Shown in pieces: positions 25,756 to 35,366 of a stretch of 64,000 nt of DNA. Each line of letters opens with the position of its first letter. The first letter of the stretch is position 1. The notes below the pieces were generated by a model. The model made no database searches. It was given only the letters and a program-made list of their open reading frames with translations, and was not told the origin of the DNA. A program made the translations under genes and the position numbers. This stretch comes from Timema cristinae. Lineage: Eukaryota; Arthropoda; Insecta; Phasmatodea; Timematidae. The stretch covers positions 62,001 through 126,000 of the forward strand of contig JBCFYV010000925.1 in assembly GCA_039000515.1 (NCBI GenBank), given 5' to 3'.

Positions 25756-26342
25756 GAATTGATTTAAATCTAATTTCTTATACGTTATGCGTGAAGTGTA
25801 GTACAATGGCAGTACACCTTTAATCATATCCTAATATGACATCCAAAAGGATAACAATTATTCCCAATTGGCAATACGTAAATATTCCAAAAAATCACAA
25901 CCAACCTTTTACGCACTTCAATGAAATCTGCATGCCCCAAAATTATTTCCAAATTTGTTTGATTTAAATCAACATAAAAAGTTTAATACTCTGTTAAATT
26001 AGCGTAAGATCAGTAAAGAACAGCAAAATAAACTTCTTAATAATATATATGAGTGCAATGTTCACCCAGCCGGATAATCAATCATTAACAGTCACCTGGT
26101 CCATTGTCCACTCTAGAGCTATTTACAAAGTAAGTGTATTAATGTTAGATATTGTTTTAAAGTGCATTAATCATCTTATAATTATAGGATAAGGTAATTT
26201 TACTTAATATAAACTGTAATAACAATACAATGGGATAAAATTTAAAACTTACATGAAATAATCAACACTTGTGTCAAATATTAGCTGCCGTTAGTTATAT
26301 GTTTCTAATAATTAAATATCTATAGCATATTCTTGTAGATCA
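25756..26342. other. AT-rich spacer, nothing recognised
   Basis: AT-rich sequence between the solo LTR and the pogo-like element, with no supportable feature. Confidence 0.5.
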
Positions 26343-29204
26343 TACTAGGAAGTAGGGATAATACCGGGACGCTAAGGGGAAAAATTCATAAAAAAATAGT
26401 TAAATTAATATTTTAATCTGAAATTTTGTACAGAGAAGGACAATAGTATTTATTACAATATTTGACTATACAAATGTCTGTGTTCAGGATTTTTTTTTAT
26501 CTACCTCCACAAATATAGAACAAAGGAAAAAAAGGTTCTGCCCCAGCTATGGGGTATAACCGGATACGCCATGGGGTAAAACCGGATCTTATAATTTTTT
26601 GCTTCTTAGGCATAGGACACATACAAATTCGTCCAGCTCGTTTTTATCCCATCCGGTACAGCTTTCATGCGCCCATTTTTGACATTTTAGACACCTAAAC
26701 CATTCATCTGTCTTGTTGGTAGAAGAATAAGGTTCTTTACAGAGAAGACATGGTGTTTCATTTTTATCCTCATCGGAAGAACTAGAATGTCGACTTTGTT
26801 CTTGCTTCAGATTGCCGGGTTTTGTCAACAATTTTCTTTTTACTTGTTTATTTGCAGGGCCTCTCTGCATTTCCCTCAGTTCATTCCTGTATGGGGAGCT
26901 TGTAATGATGGTTGTTTTGCCTCTTCTTCTGTTTGAAAAAGATCTTTCACAGTGTGGAATTGAAATTACATCTTGAGGTGAAACGCTAAAGTTATACGAA
27001 ACTTTCTTTGGTGTTACTGCAAGACCTGATTGTCCAGGTTGAGGCTCACAAGGTGGTCCAGGTTGAGACTCACAATCTGTTTCAGGATTTACACTCTCTT
27101 TTTCAGCAGTTCTTTCTGTTGTGTCTGCTGGAGCAAATGCTTCTTCTCCGAACGTATTTGGATTTAGTGGATAAATCCCGGTCTTCTGAAACCCGGAAAT
27201 CGCATTTTGCATGGTTGCTGCTCATATGTAAGCCAACCCAAACAATTTGGCGATCTGATATTGCGTTACCACTCTTCCTGGATGGTTAAGGAGCCATGTC
27301 TTCACTTCCTGTCCATAAAAAGTGCTTAGAGGAGCCATAAAGCTTACGTCTAACGGCTGAAGCTTTTGGGTACAATGTGGCGGAAAGCAAAGTATTATGA
27401 TCCCATTGTCACGAGCAATGTCAATAACTGCCAAGTTTTTGACGTGTGTTGCATGTCCATCAAGCAACAGAAGAACTGGTTCGTCTTTCGAAGGTTTTGC
27501 GTTACTGATAAAGTGCTGCATCCATTCTAAAAATATTTCTGCTTGCATCCAGCCACTAGGGTGGCATATAGCAATTGTCCCTGGTGGTGCACCTTCGATA
27601 AGTTCTTCCTTCATTCTTATTCTTGGGAATATCAATAATGGTGGAACATAATGTCCGGCTGCCAAGAAACAAAGCTCCGCCGTTACCAATTGTCCTCGCT
27701 CTGCTGACGTCAGAGCACCAACCTGCCTCCTGCCTTTCTGGGCCAAAACTTTAGACTGTGTTTAAAAGGCACAGATGTTAGTCCCGTTTCATCAACGTTA
27801 TAGATACGTCCTGGTTGGAATTTGTAGGTTTCAAAACAGCTGGCCAGAATTTCATAACATTTTGAAACAGCGGTTTTATTAAACCCCATTGCCCGTGCAG
27901 CTGAAGTTGCTTCCGGTTTTCTGAGTGACAGATCAGGATGACGTTTCATAAAACAACTTAGCCAATCAGGTCCTGCAAGTTTCTCCTCGAGGTTGAAATT
28001 ATGTTTGAGTCCGTTTTTCTCAGCTAACTCGTAAGCAAGACGCCTTACATCTTTCGTTGTGAGACCAAACAAGCGGATCTCCATGAACTTTATATGCTGT
28101 ACAAGTTCCCTTTCTTGGTTCTCGGTGAACACACATTTGAAGTTTCCCATCCCTAAAACCAAATATTTTAACATTAGTAAGCTAGAAGTACAATAAAGTA
28201 AATACTTTAATTTATATAAATTATATTAAAAACTTGTCGGCCTAATCTTTTCTATCTGCTACTTCTACTGAAGCTCCAAATTTGGCTTTTTTTTACACGA
28301 TCTTCAAGAGTCGACGGAGGTAAATCATAAGCAAAAGATGCCTTCTTATATAGCTCATATTTCCTTGAATAACTTCATCAATTGCTTTCGCCATATTCTC
28401 CTCGGACCAATTTTGGCTATTACTTATACGAATATATTTTCGTGGCATGTTGAGTACTTAGCCTGAAAATAGTTTAAATTTTAGTATTGTTCATTACAAT
28501 TATAACTTATATAATATACATAATATAGTTGTAAGCTTCACTAATTGAAACAAACGAAATAAAAATAATTAAATAAAACACTGTATGCTTGAAATAATTA
28601 TTAAGCATAACAAATCTGTCACCAAAACATCAAAAATAAATTATTTCGTATAAAACAACTATCGCAACCAACATTTCTTTAATTTCAGGAACGTTCCTGT
28701 TCATTTGAACAAGTTAGCTTATAACATTACATTAATGACCAAAGTAACAAATAATCACAGGGTGAAACCGGGTACCCGGCAGAACTTGCGGGGTAAAACC
28801 GGGTACCCGATTTTACCCCGCCGGTTCTGCCCAAAAGGCTTAATTTGGTTTTAAGCTCTCACAACAGGAAATTTCTAACCCAAAATTGAGAATAATAATA
28901 TCTGGGTAAAGCTAAGAGAAGTATCATTCTATTGTACTCACCACGAAATGCCAAAAATGATATCTTCTCTGTTTGTAGGTATAAAGGAAAAACCATAAAA
29001 TAAGATGAAACTAAACAAAAAACACGAATATACTGTAACTTGAACAAAACTCGTCCTATCTTCACAAACCTTCTCTTTGTGACTGACACGGGTATACAGA
29101 AGACATTCCTACCACTCCCGTTAGATTCCCCCACCCCCCAAGCACAAATTCAAGGCCACCCGCTTCCACCCCGGTACCCGGTTCTACCCCTCCTTTCCCT
29201 ATTA
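26343..29204 (-). mobile_element. pogo/Tigger-like DNA transposon, about 2.9 kb
   Basis: The outer ends are imperfect inverted repeats of about 30 bp. The left, near 26346-26380, contains GTAGGGATAATACCGGGA. The right, near 29169-29202 on the minus strand, contains GGAGGGGTAGAACCGGG. Both are flanked by TA, the pogo/mariner target. Subterminal repeats GGGTAAAACCGG(G/A) occur at 26549-26592 and 28760-28830. The transposase (26589-28448) lies between them. The boundaries are inferred from the degenerate TIRs. Confidence 0.65.
26589..28448 (-). pseudogene. pogo/Tigger-like transposase with C-terminal PHD-like finger, broken
   Basis: In minus-strand order: a psq-type DNA-binding start (MPRKYIRISNSQNWSEENMA from 28448) that shifts frame near 28330; a CENP-B-type helix-turn-helix region (28174 downwards, GPDWLSCFMKRHPDLSLRK); and a DDE_1 catalytic domain with Asp in YNVDETGL (27791-27793), Asp in LLLDGHATH (27459-27461) and Asp in PLDVSF (27348-27350). 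The last two are separated by 36 residues, giving a DDD triad as in pogo. A Ser/Pro/Glu-rich linker leads to a C-terminal cluster CLLC...WFRCLKCQKWAHESC...CVLC, a PHD-like C4HC3 finger. Breaks are a frameshift near 27740 and one in-frame TGA at 27222-27224. All catalytic residues are present but the gene is inactive as it stands. Confidence 0.85.
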
Positions 29205-29691
29205 GCTTTCTAATACAGAAAATCACACTATCTAAAGTATTAACAATTTACAACCTTTTGAAGTAAACCCCAGAGTTTTGAATCACCATTTTACAAAATG
29301 GCGGCTATCAGGTGGCTAGTGTTTATAGAATGCTATCACATATTATATTTCTTCTCTATACATCCCAAACAACATAAACATCATAGTGAGCCTTTATCAC
29401 ATGAAGGTGTGAGCATTTTATATGATTATATCATTGTACAGTCAGTTTAATGTTACACTATATCTAGTGGAAAGCTAAACAAATCTTTTCCCAGGCTGTT
29501 TTCTTTATTATAAGGGATGGGATCGAAAAATATTTCATAAAATGTTATGGATCACTAAAGATTAAGTATAAATACTTATATTTAGGAAAGTAATGTAGTG
29601 TAGGGAGTGTGTCAGAAGCGAAGAAAACAAATTCGGTTATGTAAATGGCTGGTGAAGCAGATTCTAATTGGCAACGATCAGGGTGTAACAT
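29205..29691. other. AT-rich spacer, nothing recognised
   Basis: No supportable feature between the pogo-like element and the GEDTDL relic. Confidence 0.4.
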
Positions 29692-30212
29692 TTAACTTAT
29701 GGTTAAATATTTCGTTACTGAAGCCCGCAAGCTGTGCTGTCTTACTGCAGCAGATGTTGATGGTAGGACTGACAGGTCACACCTTGACGTTATCGGCCGC
29801 TTTGCTATTGTGCTAGCGTAAAGTTTGTATCTTGTCCTGTCTAAGTCATCGTTGACGTTACCACCATGCATATGAATAATAAAATGTTCTCCTACCAAAG
29901 AAATATTGTCGGCAGAGGATGTCCTTTCGTTGAAAATAAGCAATTCTTCTCTGATCTTCTTTTACTTATTCAAAAGATTGAAAGCATCAGTCTCTTTTTC
30001 TTCCTGAACATTGAAGATGCTGTATCACATTCCGTTAATTCACGAAGAAATTGAATATTTCTAGTGACATCTCCTAGAGCCCGCTGAAGTTTCTGACTAC
30101 TGAAAATTTTTCTTTGGTGCTTTTGTGAACCTGTAACAAGCAAGTCTACATCTGAGGTATTGTCTGAAAGAACAAACAGTAACAAAATTAAGTCTGTGTC
30201 CTCTCCAACCAC
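29692..30212 (-). pseudogene. Relic of the GEDTDL/GCDTTS-motif arthropod repeat protein
   Basis: Two minus-strand pieces in the right order belong to one protein family that I recall as common, uncharacterised and multi-copy in arthropod genomes. The upstream piece (30212-29970) has VGEDTDLILLL and RELTECDTASSMF, matching the family's VGEDTDLLVLL...HAFTGCDTTSRIFG signature. The downstream piece (29943-29692) has RYKLYASTIAKRPITSRCDL and LPSTSAAVRQHSLR, matching its later block ending in LPPTSAA...HSLRVY. The joint near 29950 is a frameshift, and the N-terminus is missing. The function of the family is unknown to me. Its copy number suggests a transposon-borne gene. Confidence 0.55.
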
Positions 30213-30287
30213 AGTTGATGATCATGGTGTCTGCGTCAGTGGGAGCTTTAAATGAATGCTGGCAGGTCCTAGCTCAGCAGTGAGAAT

Positions 30288-32285
30288 CAGGGCCTTAGCG
30301 AGGGGGGAGGGGGGCAGCCGCCCTGGGCACCAAGTTGGAGGGGCGCTATCAAATGTAAATATAAACTGTCACACCGTTCTCAGCTAAATTTTAATTATAT
30401 TGAAAACGGAAAAAACAAGAGGCCGATAACATTGTCCAAACCAAGCATTAACAAAAATTAGGTTGGGTAAAAAGGTGGACCTCTCAACCACTGCGCTACC
30501 ACTACAGCACGGTAGGTATTGAAAGTAGGCTAACTCCATCAACACTTTTAGAAAATGAAAACTTTAACAAAGTAAATAAGAATGTGTGTAATTGTACATT
30601 CAGAGGGTTGTATACCAAATCTTAACCAATCCTTTCCAACATTTACTCCTTATGAAGATGTACAGGAAAAGGATTTGGAAAATGAACCAACCAAAATTCA
30701 ATTAAGTTTTAATGATCTGATTTGAATGACCATGTGAGAAGCTCATTAGTTTAACATGGCCCATAACAAAATAAAACAGATAATTTTCTTTTATCAATTA
30801 ATGTAGAAAAAAGGCATTTTACGGAAAGTTGGTTTTATAAAAAAAACTTTTAAACAAAGAAAGTGTAGAGAAAATGAGCTAAATTAGTGTGAAGAGGAAA
30901 AATCTATTTACTGTTTCCACTGCATTCTATTTGGTAAACATTCTAATTCATGCTTAGCAAATCCAAAAGTAGAATTTTCTGACTGGAAAAAATTACACCC
31001 TCAAATTGCAGAGCATGAAAGTTCTGTATAGGACCGTTAATGTTATGTTACTTGTAAAATCTTTGAAAAAAGGATTAAAGAAGGCAGTACAATAGATACT
31101 GACCTAAAAGAAACATCATAAAAGAAAAATAGAAATGGTGGCACATTCTCAGAATTATTGTTTATTGCATTTTGTTTTGTGCAGTCAACGACTTGACTTT
31201 TCGAGGTTCAAGTACAAATAAACGCGAGGCCAATAATTGTGGATTTTTACTATCATAGCTTTAACACATTTTAATTGCAGAATAGATGTGATTGTCAATC
31301 TTTAAATCTTGTGTAAAACTCACTTTCATATTAACAAATGTGTATCTGTAAGCCGAGACATTTCAGTTATTTATGTAACTTTTAATGTTAGTAAACAAAT
31401 ATTAACATAAACAAGTGCTTCCAAACATCACACATAAATTTTATAGTTTGTTTCTCATTATGATAAACAGCTCAATTTCATTTGATTGTTCACCAGATGT
31501 AGTCCATCATGAACAAATGTGCCAGATTATAAGGTACGTGAAAGTTTCAGTTTCAGTTTCAGCTTCTTCTATTGAAGAAAGTTTCATCGAGTTCATAAAA
31601 ACTAGTAAAACGACTGGAGATAGTTAAACTGAAGAGATTCTACAAAAAGTAGAGGCCTATGAACTTGATATTAATTGCCGAGGGAAAACATGCGATAATG
31701 GTTCAAATATGGTGGGGAAGTATTAATTAACAGCCATGCACGCTTTATGCCATGTGCTGCTCATTCATTGAACTTGGTTGGTGTTCACGCTGCTGGAGTG
31801 TCTCCAGATGTTATCACATTTTTTGGAACAATACAAGAACTAAGCAAATTATTTGATTTCAGTGTCAAAAGGTGGTAAATATTATCCAACAAACTTTCTA
31901 CCACTCTCAAGCGTTACTGTTATACAAGATGGGAATCCAAATATTATGCTGTTCATGAACTTTATTCACAGCTTGATAAAGTCGTCGAGGCCTTAGAAGA
32001 AATTTCTAACAACTCTCAATTCCATGACTGTTTATCAGTGGTTAAAAATCTTCCTAAACAAATTCATTTTAAGTTTGTTTGTTACTCTGTTATGTGGGAC
32101 AAAATACTAAATCAGATCTCCAGCGTGAATGAACAGCTACAGCACAAATATATGGCCGTGGACTATGCAGTTTGTCACTTGACTGGATTGAAGGATGCTT
32201 TACAAGACAGCCGAACTACAGGGATTGATGTTATACTGGATGAAGCATCGAACATCAGTAGTTGGAGGGGCGACCTGGCCCACTC
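30288..32285 (+). mobile_element. ZMYM1-like hAT transposon, one end preserved
   Basis: The left end starts CAGGGCCTTAGCGAGGGGGG and continues with GGGCAGCCGCCCTGGGCACC, the form of hAT ends attached to ZMYM1/TTF-type transposases. The decayed transposase at 30600-32285 reads in the matching direction. The right end is missing, as the frame stops where the tandem repeats at 32340 begin. A reversed tRNA-SINE-like head (CTCAACCACTGCGCTACCAC at about 30485-30504) sits inside and may be a later insertion. Confidence 0.55.
30600..32285 (+). pseudogene. ZMYM1-like (TTF-finger hAT) transposase, heavily decayed
   Basis: Near 30815-31025 the translation, with frameshifts, gives FTESWFYKK..., YCFHCILFG and DWKKLHPQIAEHESS. 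This is the TTF-type zinc-finger region of ZMYM1-like proteins. At 31680-31900, GKTCDNGSNM-like and CAAHSLNLVGVHAA matches show the hAT core. At 31905-32010, RCYTRWESKYYAVHEL-like and LDKVVEALEEIS match the segment after the CxxH motif. The best open piece (32038-32292) has KNLPKQIHFKFVCYSVMWDK and ends early. Stops and shifts occur throughout, and no C-terminal dimerisation domain remains. Confidence 0.6.
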
Positions 32286-32339
32286 GAGATAGTATTGTGA
32301 TTTTTACCGTTATTCCCCCTCCTCCTGCCCTCTCCCCTA

Positions 32340-32945
32340 CACCGCCCTGATGACTCATACCTGGTGCCAGTCTGGCGTGTTGACAAGTCAAGACAAGTCG
32401 AGACACGACCTTGAATGATGTCGCAACCCTCGCTTGCAATGGGTTTTACCGATGACGTCATCGCTGTGTCGCAACCCTGATGACTCATACCTGGCGCCAG
32501 TCTGGTGTGTTGACAAGACAAGTCAAGACAAGTCGGGACAAGTCGAGACACGACCTTGAATGATGTCGCAACCCTCACTTGCAATGGGTTTTAACGATGA
32601 CGTCATCGCTCTGTCGCAACCCTGATGACTCATAGCTGGCACCAGTCTGGCGTGTTGACAAGACAAGTCAAGACAAGTCGAGACAAGTTGAGACACGACC
32701 TTGAAAGATGTCGCAACCCTCACTTGCAATATGTTTTACCAATGACGTCATCGCTCTGTCGCAAACCTGATGACTCATACCTGGCACCAGTATGGCGTGT
32801 TAACAAGACAAGTCGAGACACGACCTTGAATGATGTCGCAACCCTCACTTGAAATGGGTTTTACCGATGACGTCATCGCTCTGTCGCAACCCTGATGACT
32901 CATACCTGGCGCCAGTTTGGCAGGTTGACAAGACAAATAGAGACA
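32340..32945 (+). repeat. Tandem repeats (five units, 125-145 bp) with AP-1- and CRE-type sites
   Basis: Each unit carries CCTGATGACTCATACCTGGC, a run of CAAGACAAGTCGAGACA words that varies in number, then CACGACCTTGAATGATGTCG, and a palindromic CGATGACGTCATCG core. TGACTCA (AP-1 type) lies at 32351, 32481, 32626, 32771 and 32896. TGACGTCA (CRE type) lies at 32453, 32598, 32743 and 32868. Length differences come from the GACAAGTC sub-repeat. The block is GC-richer than its surroundings. The 70-110-codon frames on both strands here are repeat by-products. Confidence 0.85.
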
Positions 32946-33253
32946 GGAATAGCGGTAGCATTGACACAGCTCTTATAATACACACTTAGGGGCCTCTCTC
33001 TTTCCAGGTGGAAACGTCACAATGATTTATAATTCTCAGTTAGGGGCCGCTATACCTCACAAAAGTCTAATAAAATTGTCTGTTTGGTATCTACCGGCGA
33101 CATGTAGGGATTTATAAGATTAGCTGTTTGACAAATCTAGACTCATATCTGGTTACACTACGTGTAAGGATAAATAGGGTTTGCGTGAATAAAACACAGA
33201 TATTACAAATATATATATTTATTAAACATTAAATACATCATACATAATATTTA
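32946..33253. other. Non-coding spacer next to the Polinton
   Basis: AT-rich towards the right. TTAGGGGCC occurs twice (near 32987 and 33041). This stretch, or the tandem block before it, may hold the lost left terminus of the Polinton. No inverted partner was found beyond 45 kb. Confidence 0.3.
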
Positions 33254-33577
33254 TCATACACTTTTAGAGGAATGACGCATATATTCGTTCATACGTTTTT
33301 CTACAGTGTCTTGGTGACCTGGTGGTCTAGTGGTAAGGTGTCAGACTTCTGTGCTGGCGGCCGGGGTTCAATCCTCGGCCCCGGCACAGATTTATCTGAT
33401 TTCCAAACCCTTCCTTCACCTCTGACAAGACATCTTGTGAATGTGAGGAATGCCAGGCCTCCACCGTGGTTCGGATTCCACGTTAAACTGTAGGTCCTTC
33501 ATTTCATCTCACTATCACCCTACCATTACAAATTAGCGTAAGTGCGTATAACCCGAACGGGTAGTAAGACGCGGTGC

Positions 33578-33631
<54 letters not shown>

Positions 33632-34315
33632 AGTGTCTCTTAGATGCGTTAGTAAAATTGTTTTTAATTCAAAATCCAGCATGTAATAGTCCAAACCGAT
33701 GACTTGACGTGTATAGTAGGTAGCACTGATAAGAGCCAGGTTTTTGATGTGCGTTTCCACCGTAGGCTGTTCTAGGGCAATGACATCCACTGATTCTGTT
33801 AGCGCGTCGCATACATCCACGACGAGTGTGTCGATCAAATTGTTGCAATAGCGTGCGGCGGGTGTCGACCACATGTCACGTCGGTTGACGGCGACATCGA
33901 TGAGGTCCCACAACTCACAAAGACGCGCCCAGCTAGGTGCTAGATAGGCGACCCGTTTGAGTCCGGCGTCTTGTTTCTAATTGATGACGAGCATACGGTC
34001 ACTGCACATGCGTCTCAGAGAGATTTCATGATTAGTCAGACTAATCTTCTGAGGAGGTTGTGTGTTGGTGAAAAACTTTGATATGACAGACTTGTAACTG
34101 CCCAATTCTTGCCATTCTGTACGGTTAAACACGGCGCAGTTCCCACCGCATTTTTCTAGCTGGACATAGGGCGTAAAGTTGTTTTTGACACTCATGCCGA
34201 CGATGACCCACTTGGCGTCGACTCCATTCAGCGGGAACAATGTGTTGAAAAAACTGGTGACGGCGAGTGGTTTCACAGGCTTTGCTTTGCTACCGCAAAC
34301 GTCTTGACCTTCCAT
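33254..34315 (-). pseudogene. Conserved Polinton protein of unknown function, split by a SINE
   Basis: The start codon at 34315 overlaps the end of the protease frame by 26 bp. The N-terminal half contains FFNTLFPLNGVDAKWVIVG and FTPYVQLEKCGGNCAVFNRT, a segment I recall as conserved in Polinton-encoded proteins of invertebrates. A single in-frame TAG lies at 33977-33979, after which the same frame continues (DAGLKRVAYLAPSWARLC, then ALTESVDVIALEQPT). Near the C-terminus the SINE at 33312-33628 interrupts the frame between two copies of a 10 bp target site. Coding sequence resumes leftwards to a stop at 33254-33256. The role is unknown; its place at the end of the capsid cluster suggests a late or virion-related function. 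The leucine run in the adjoining frame comes from the SINE's TAA tail. Confidence 0.65.
33312..33628 (+). mobile_element. tRNA-derived SINE, family 3, with 10 bp target duplication
   Basis: TACAGTGTCT flanks the element at 33302-33311 and 33629-33638. The head has an A box in TGGTCTAGTGGTAAGGTG and a B box GGTTCAATCC. A middle part holds GGTTCGGATTCCACGTTAAA and AACTGTAGGTCC. The tail GCGTATAACCCGAACGGGTA plus GTAAGACGCGGTGC ends in about 17 TAA units. The tail is almost identical to that of family 1 although the heads differ. It inserted into the last Polinton gene, so it is younger than the Polinton. Confidence 0.9.
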
Positions 34316-34865
34316 GATGTCCGGTGGTTATGGCAGGCACACCGCTGGGACGCCCCCTTTTATAGGCGCACGCCACCTGGACACGGCTCCTTGAAGGGTG
34401 ACAGGCCTCTACAGTCTTGAAAAAACAATTGTAATATCTCACCACCTTAGCGTCGTTGGCTGTATGATTGGTGGGTGAGAATAGGTTTTGGAAAGTTTTC
34501 AGCGGAATGTTCTGGGCGCGATAGAGAAGGTACATGAGGCAGTGATGGCCGCAAACGTCTGATGCGATGCTTTGAAGTTGTAGCTTGCTATGGGACGTGC
34601 GAAAAGTGTTTTTGCGTATAAATGCCAGATGTGACTTTATACGCGGTGGAAAACCATAACTGTCAAAGTATTCTCTCACGCCGTTCTTGTAGATAAAGAT
34701 GGCGACCCAATGCGTCCCGGGCCTGGTGTGTGGATCGGTGTTGATGACTAGAGCGGCAGGTCTAGCTATTCTTGCGGGTAGTTGATCAGCAGGGAAAACA
34801 CCCGACCGTACAGAACGGAACCACGGGTTTGTTTTCAGCGCACGTCTTATGATGTGCGTGTCCAT
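34290..34865 (-). CDS. Adenain-type cysteine protease (Polinton PRO)
   Basis: This is the maturation protease of the capsid proteins, related to adenovirus protease (peptidase family C5). The start was chosen at the ATG 34863-34865. From there the catalytic triad reads His52 in PGTHWVAIF, Asp68 in REYFDSYG and Cys105 in DVCGHHCLMYLL. The Gln of the oxyanion hole is probably in LQLQS (about 96-99). A region with VINTDPH precedes the His as usual. The 192-codon length is close to that of the family. The last 30 or so residues (RSRVQVACAYKRGRPSG...) do not look conserved, so a shifted C-terminus is possible. Its start lies against the upstream gene and its end overlaps the downstream gene by 26 bp. 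It is one of the few frames in the element that stays open. Confidence 0.85.
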   Translation of the reverse strand: MDTHIIRRALKTNPWFRSVRSGVFPADQLPARIARPAALVINTDPHTRPGTHWVAIFIYKNGVREYFDSYGFPPRIKSHLAFIRKNTFRTSHSKLQLQSIASDVCGHHCLMYLLYRAQNIPLKTFQNLFSPTNHTANDAKVVRYYNCFFKTVEACHPSRSRVQVACAYKRGRPSGVPAITTGHHGRSRRLR

Positions 34866-35327
34866 CTTCAATCATCCAATCTCGAAGTCCCCAAACAATA
34901 GAGGCAGAGCAGAAATTCCATACAGAACTATGTGCCATACACATGGTGCGACCTAATTTAAGTGTTTTCAGCGACGAACAACCTCTGTCGTACAGATCTA
35001 CGATGGGTGTAGACGTGTATTTGATTAAAACATTTTCTTTTCTGGCCCCTTAACGTAGATGGTTTCTGCACGCGTTGTGGCACGGGATATGAGGGATTCG
35101 AGCAGATTGTAATCCACATCACCGCTATCCCATGTGATACCGTGCAGATTGTTGACTATATAGACGGCTTTCTTTCGGGCATCGGTGGAATGTTCTTCGA
35201 TAGCGTATGGAGGTTTCAACATCCAATGTTGAAGTAATGTGCCACATACAGATAAAACACTCAGTTCCTTGACGATAAACTCTTTGTTGTCGTCGATGAA
35301 GCTCTGGAAATCCACAATGACGTCCAT
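34866..35327 (-). pseudogene. Conserved Polinton-associated protein, KGPEKK motif family, frameshifted
   Basis: The first 100 codons (35327-35025) contain DVIVDFQSFID, KELSVLSVCG, GITWDSGDVDYNLLESLI and YVKGPEKKMF. A frameshift near 35030 moves the rest to another minus-strand frame, with TPIVDLYDRGCSSLKTLKL and CMAHSSVWNFCSASIVWGLR. The combination of an N-terminal acidic beta strand, YVKGxEKKxWL, GCPSLKKL and Cys/His residues followed by a WL-rich end is a family I recall as widespread in invertebrate Polinton-like elements and as uncharacterised proteins. The acidic residues and the Cys/His pattern could suit a nuclease-like fold, but that is only a guess. It lies between the major capsid and protease genes. 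Confidence 0.65.
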
Positions 35328-35366
35328 AGTTTAAATGAGGGGGTAAGGGGCGTGAAGCCGATTATA

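Noticed and set aside
32200..32852. Several overlapping 68-109 codon frames on both strands
   Set aside because: They arise from the 125-145 bp tandem repeat, and their products repeat with the same period.
33312..33390. Possible tRNA gene
   Set aside because: A and B boxes fit, but the acceptor stem does not close and the sequence continues into a SINE body with target duplications.
33533..33630. Poly-leucine stretch in a minus-strand frame
   Set aside because: It is the translated TAA tail of the SINE, not a signal or membrane segment.
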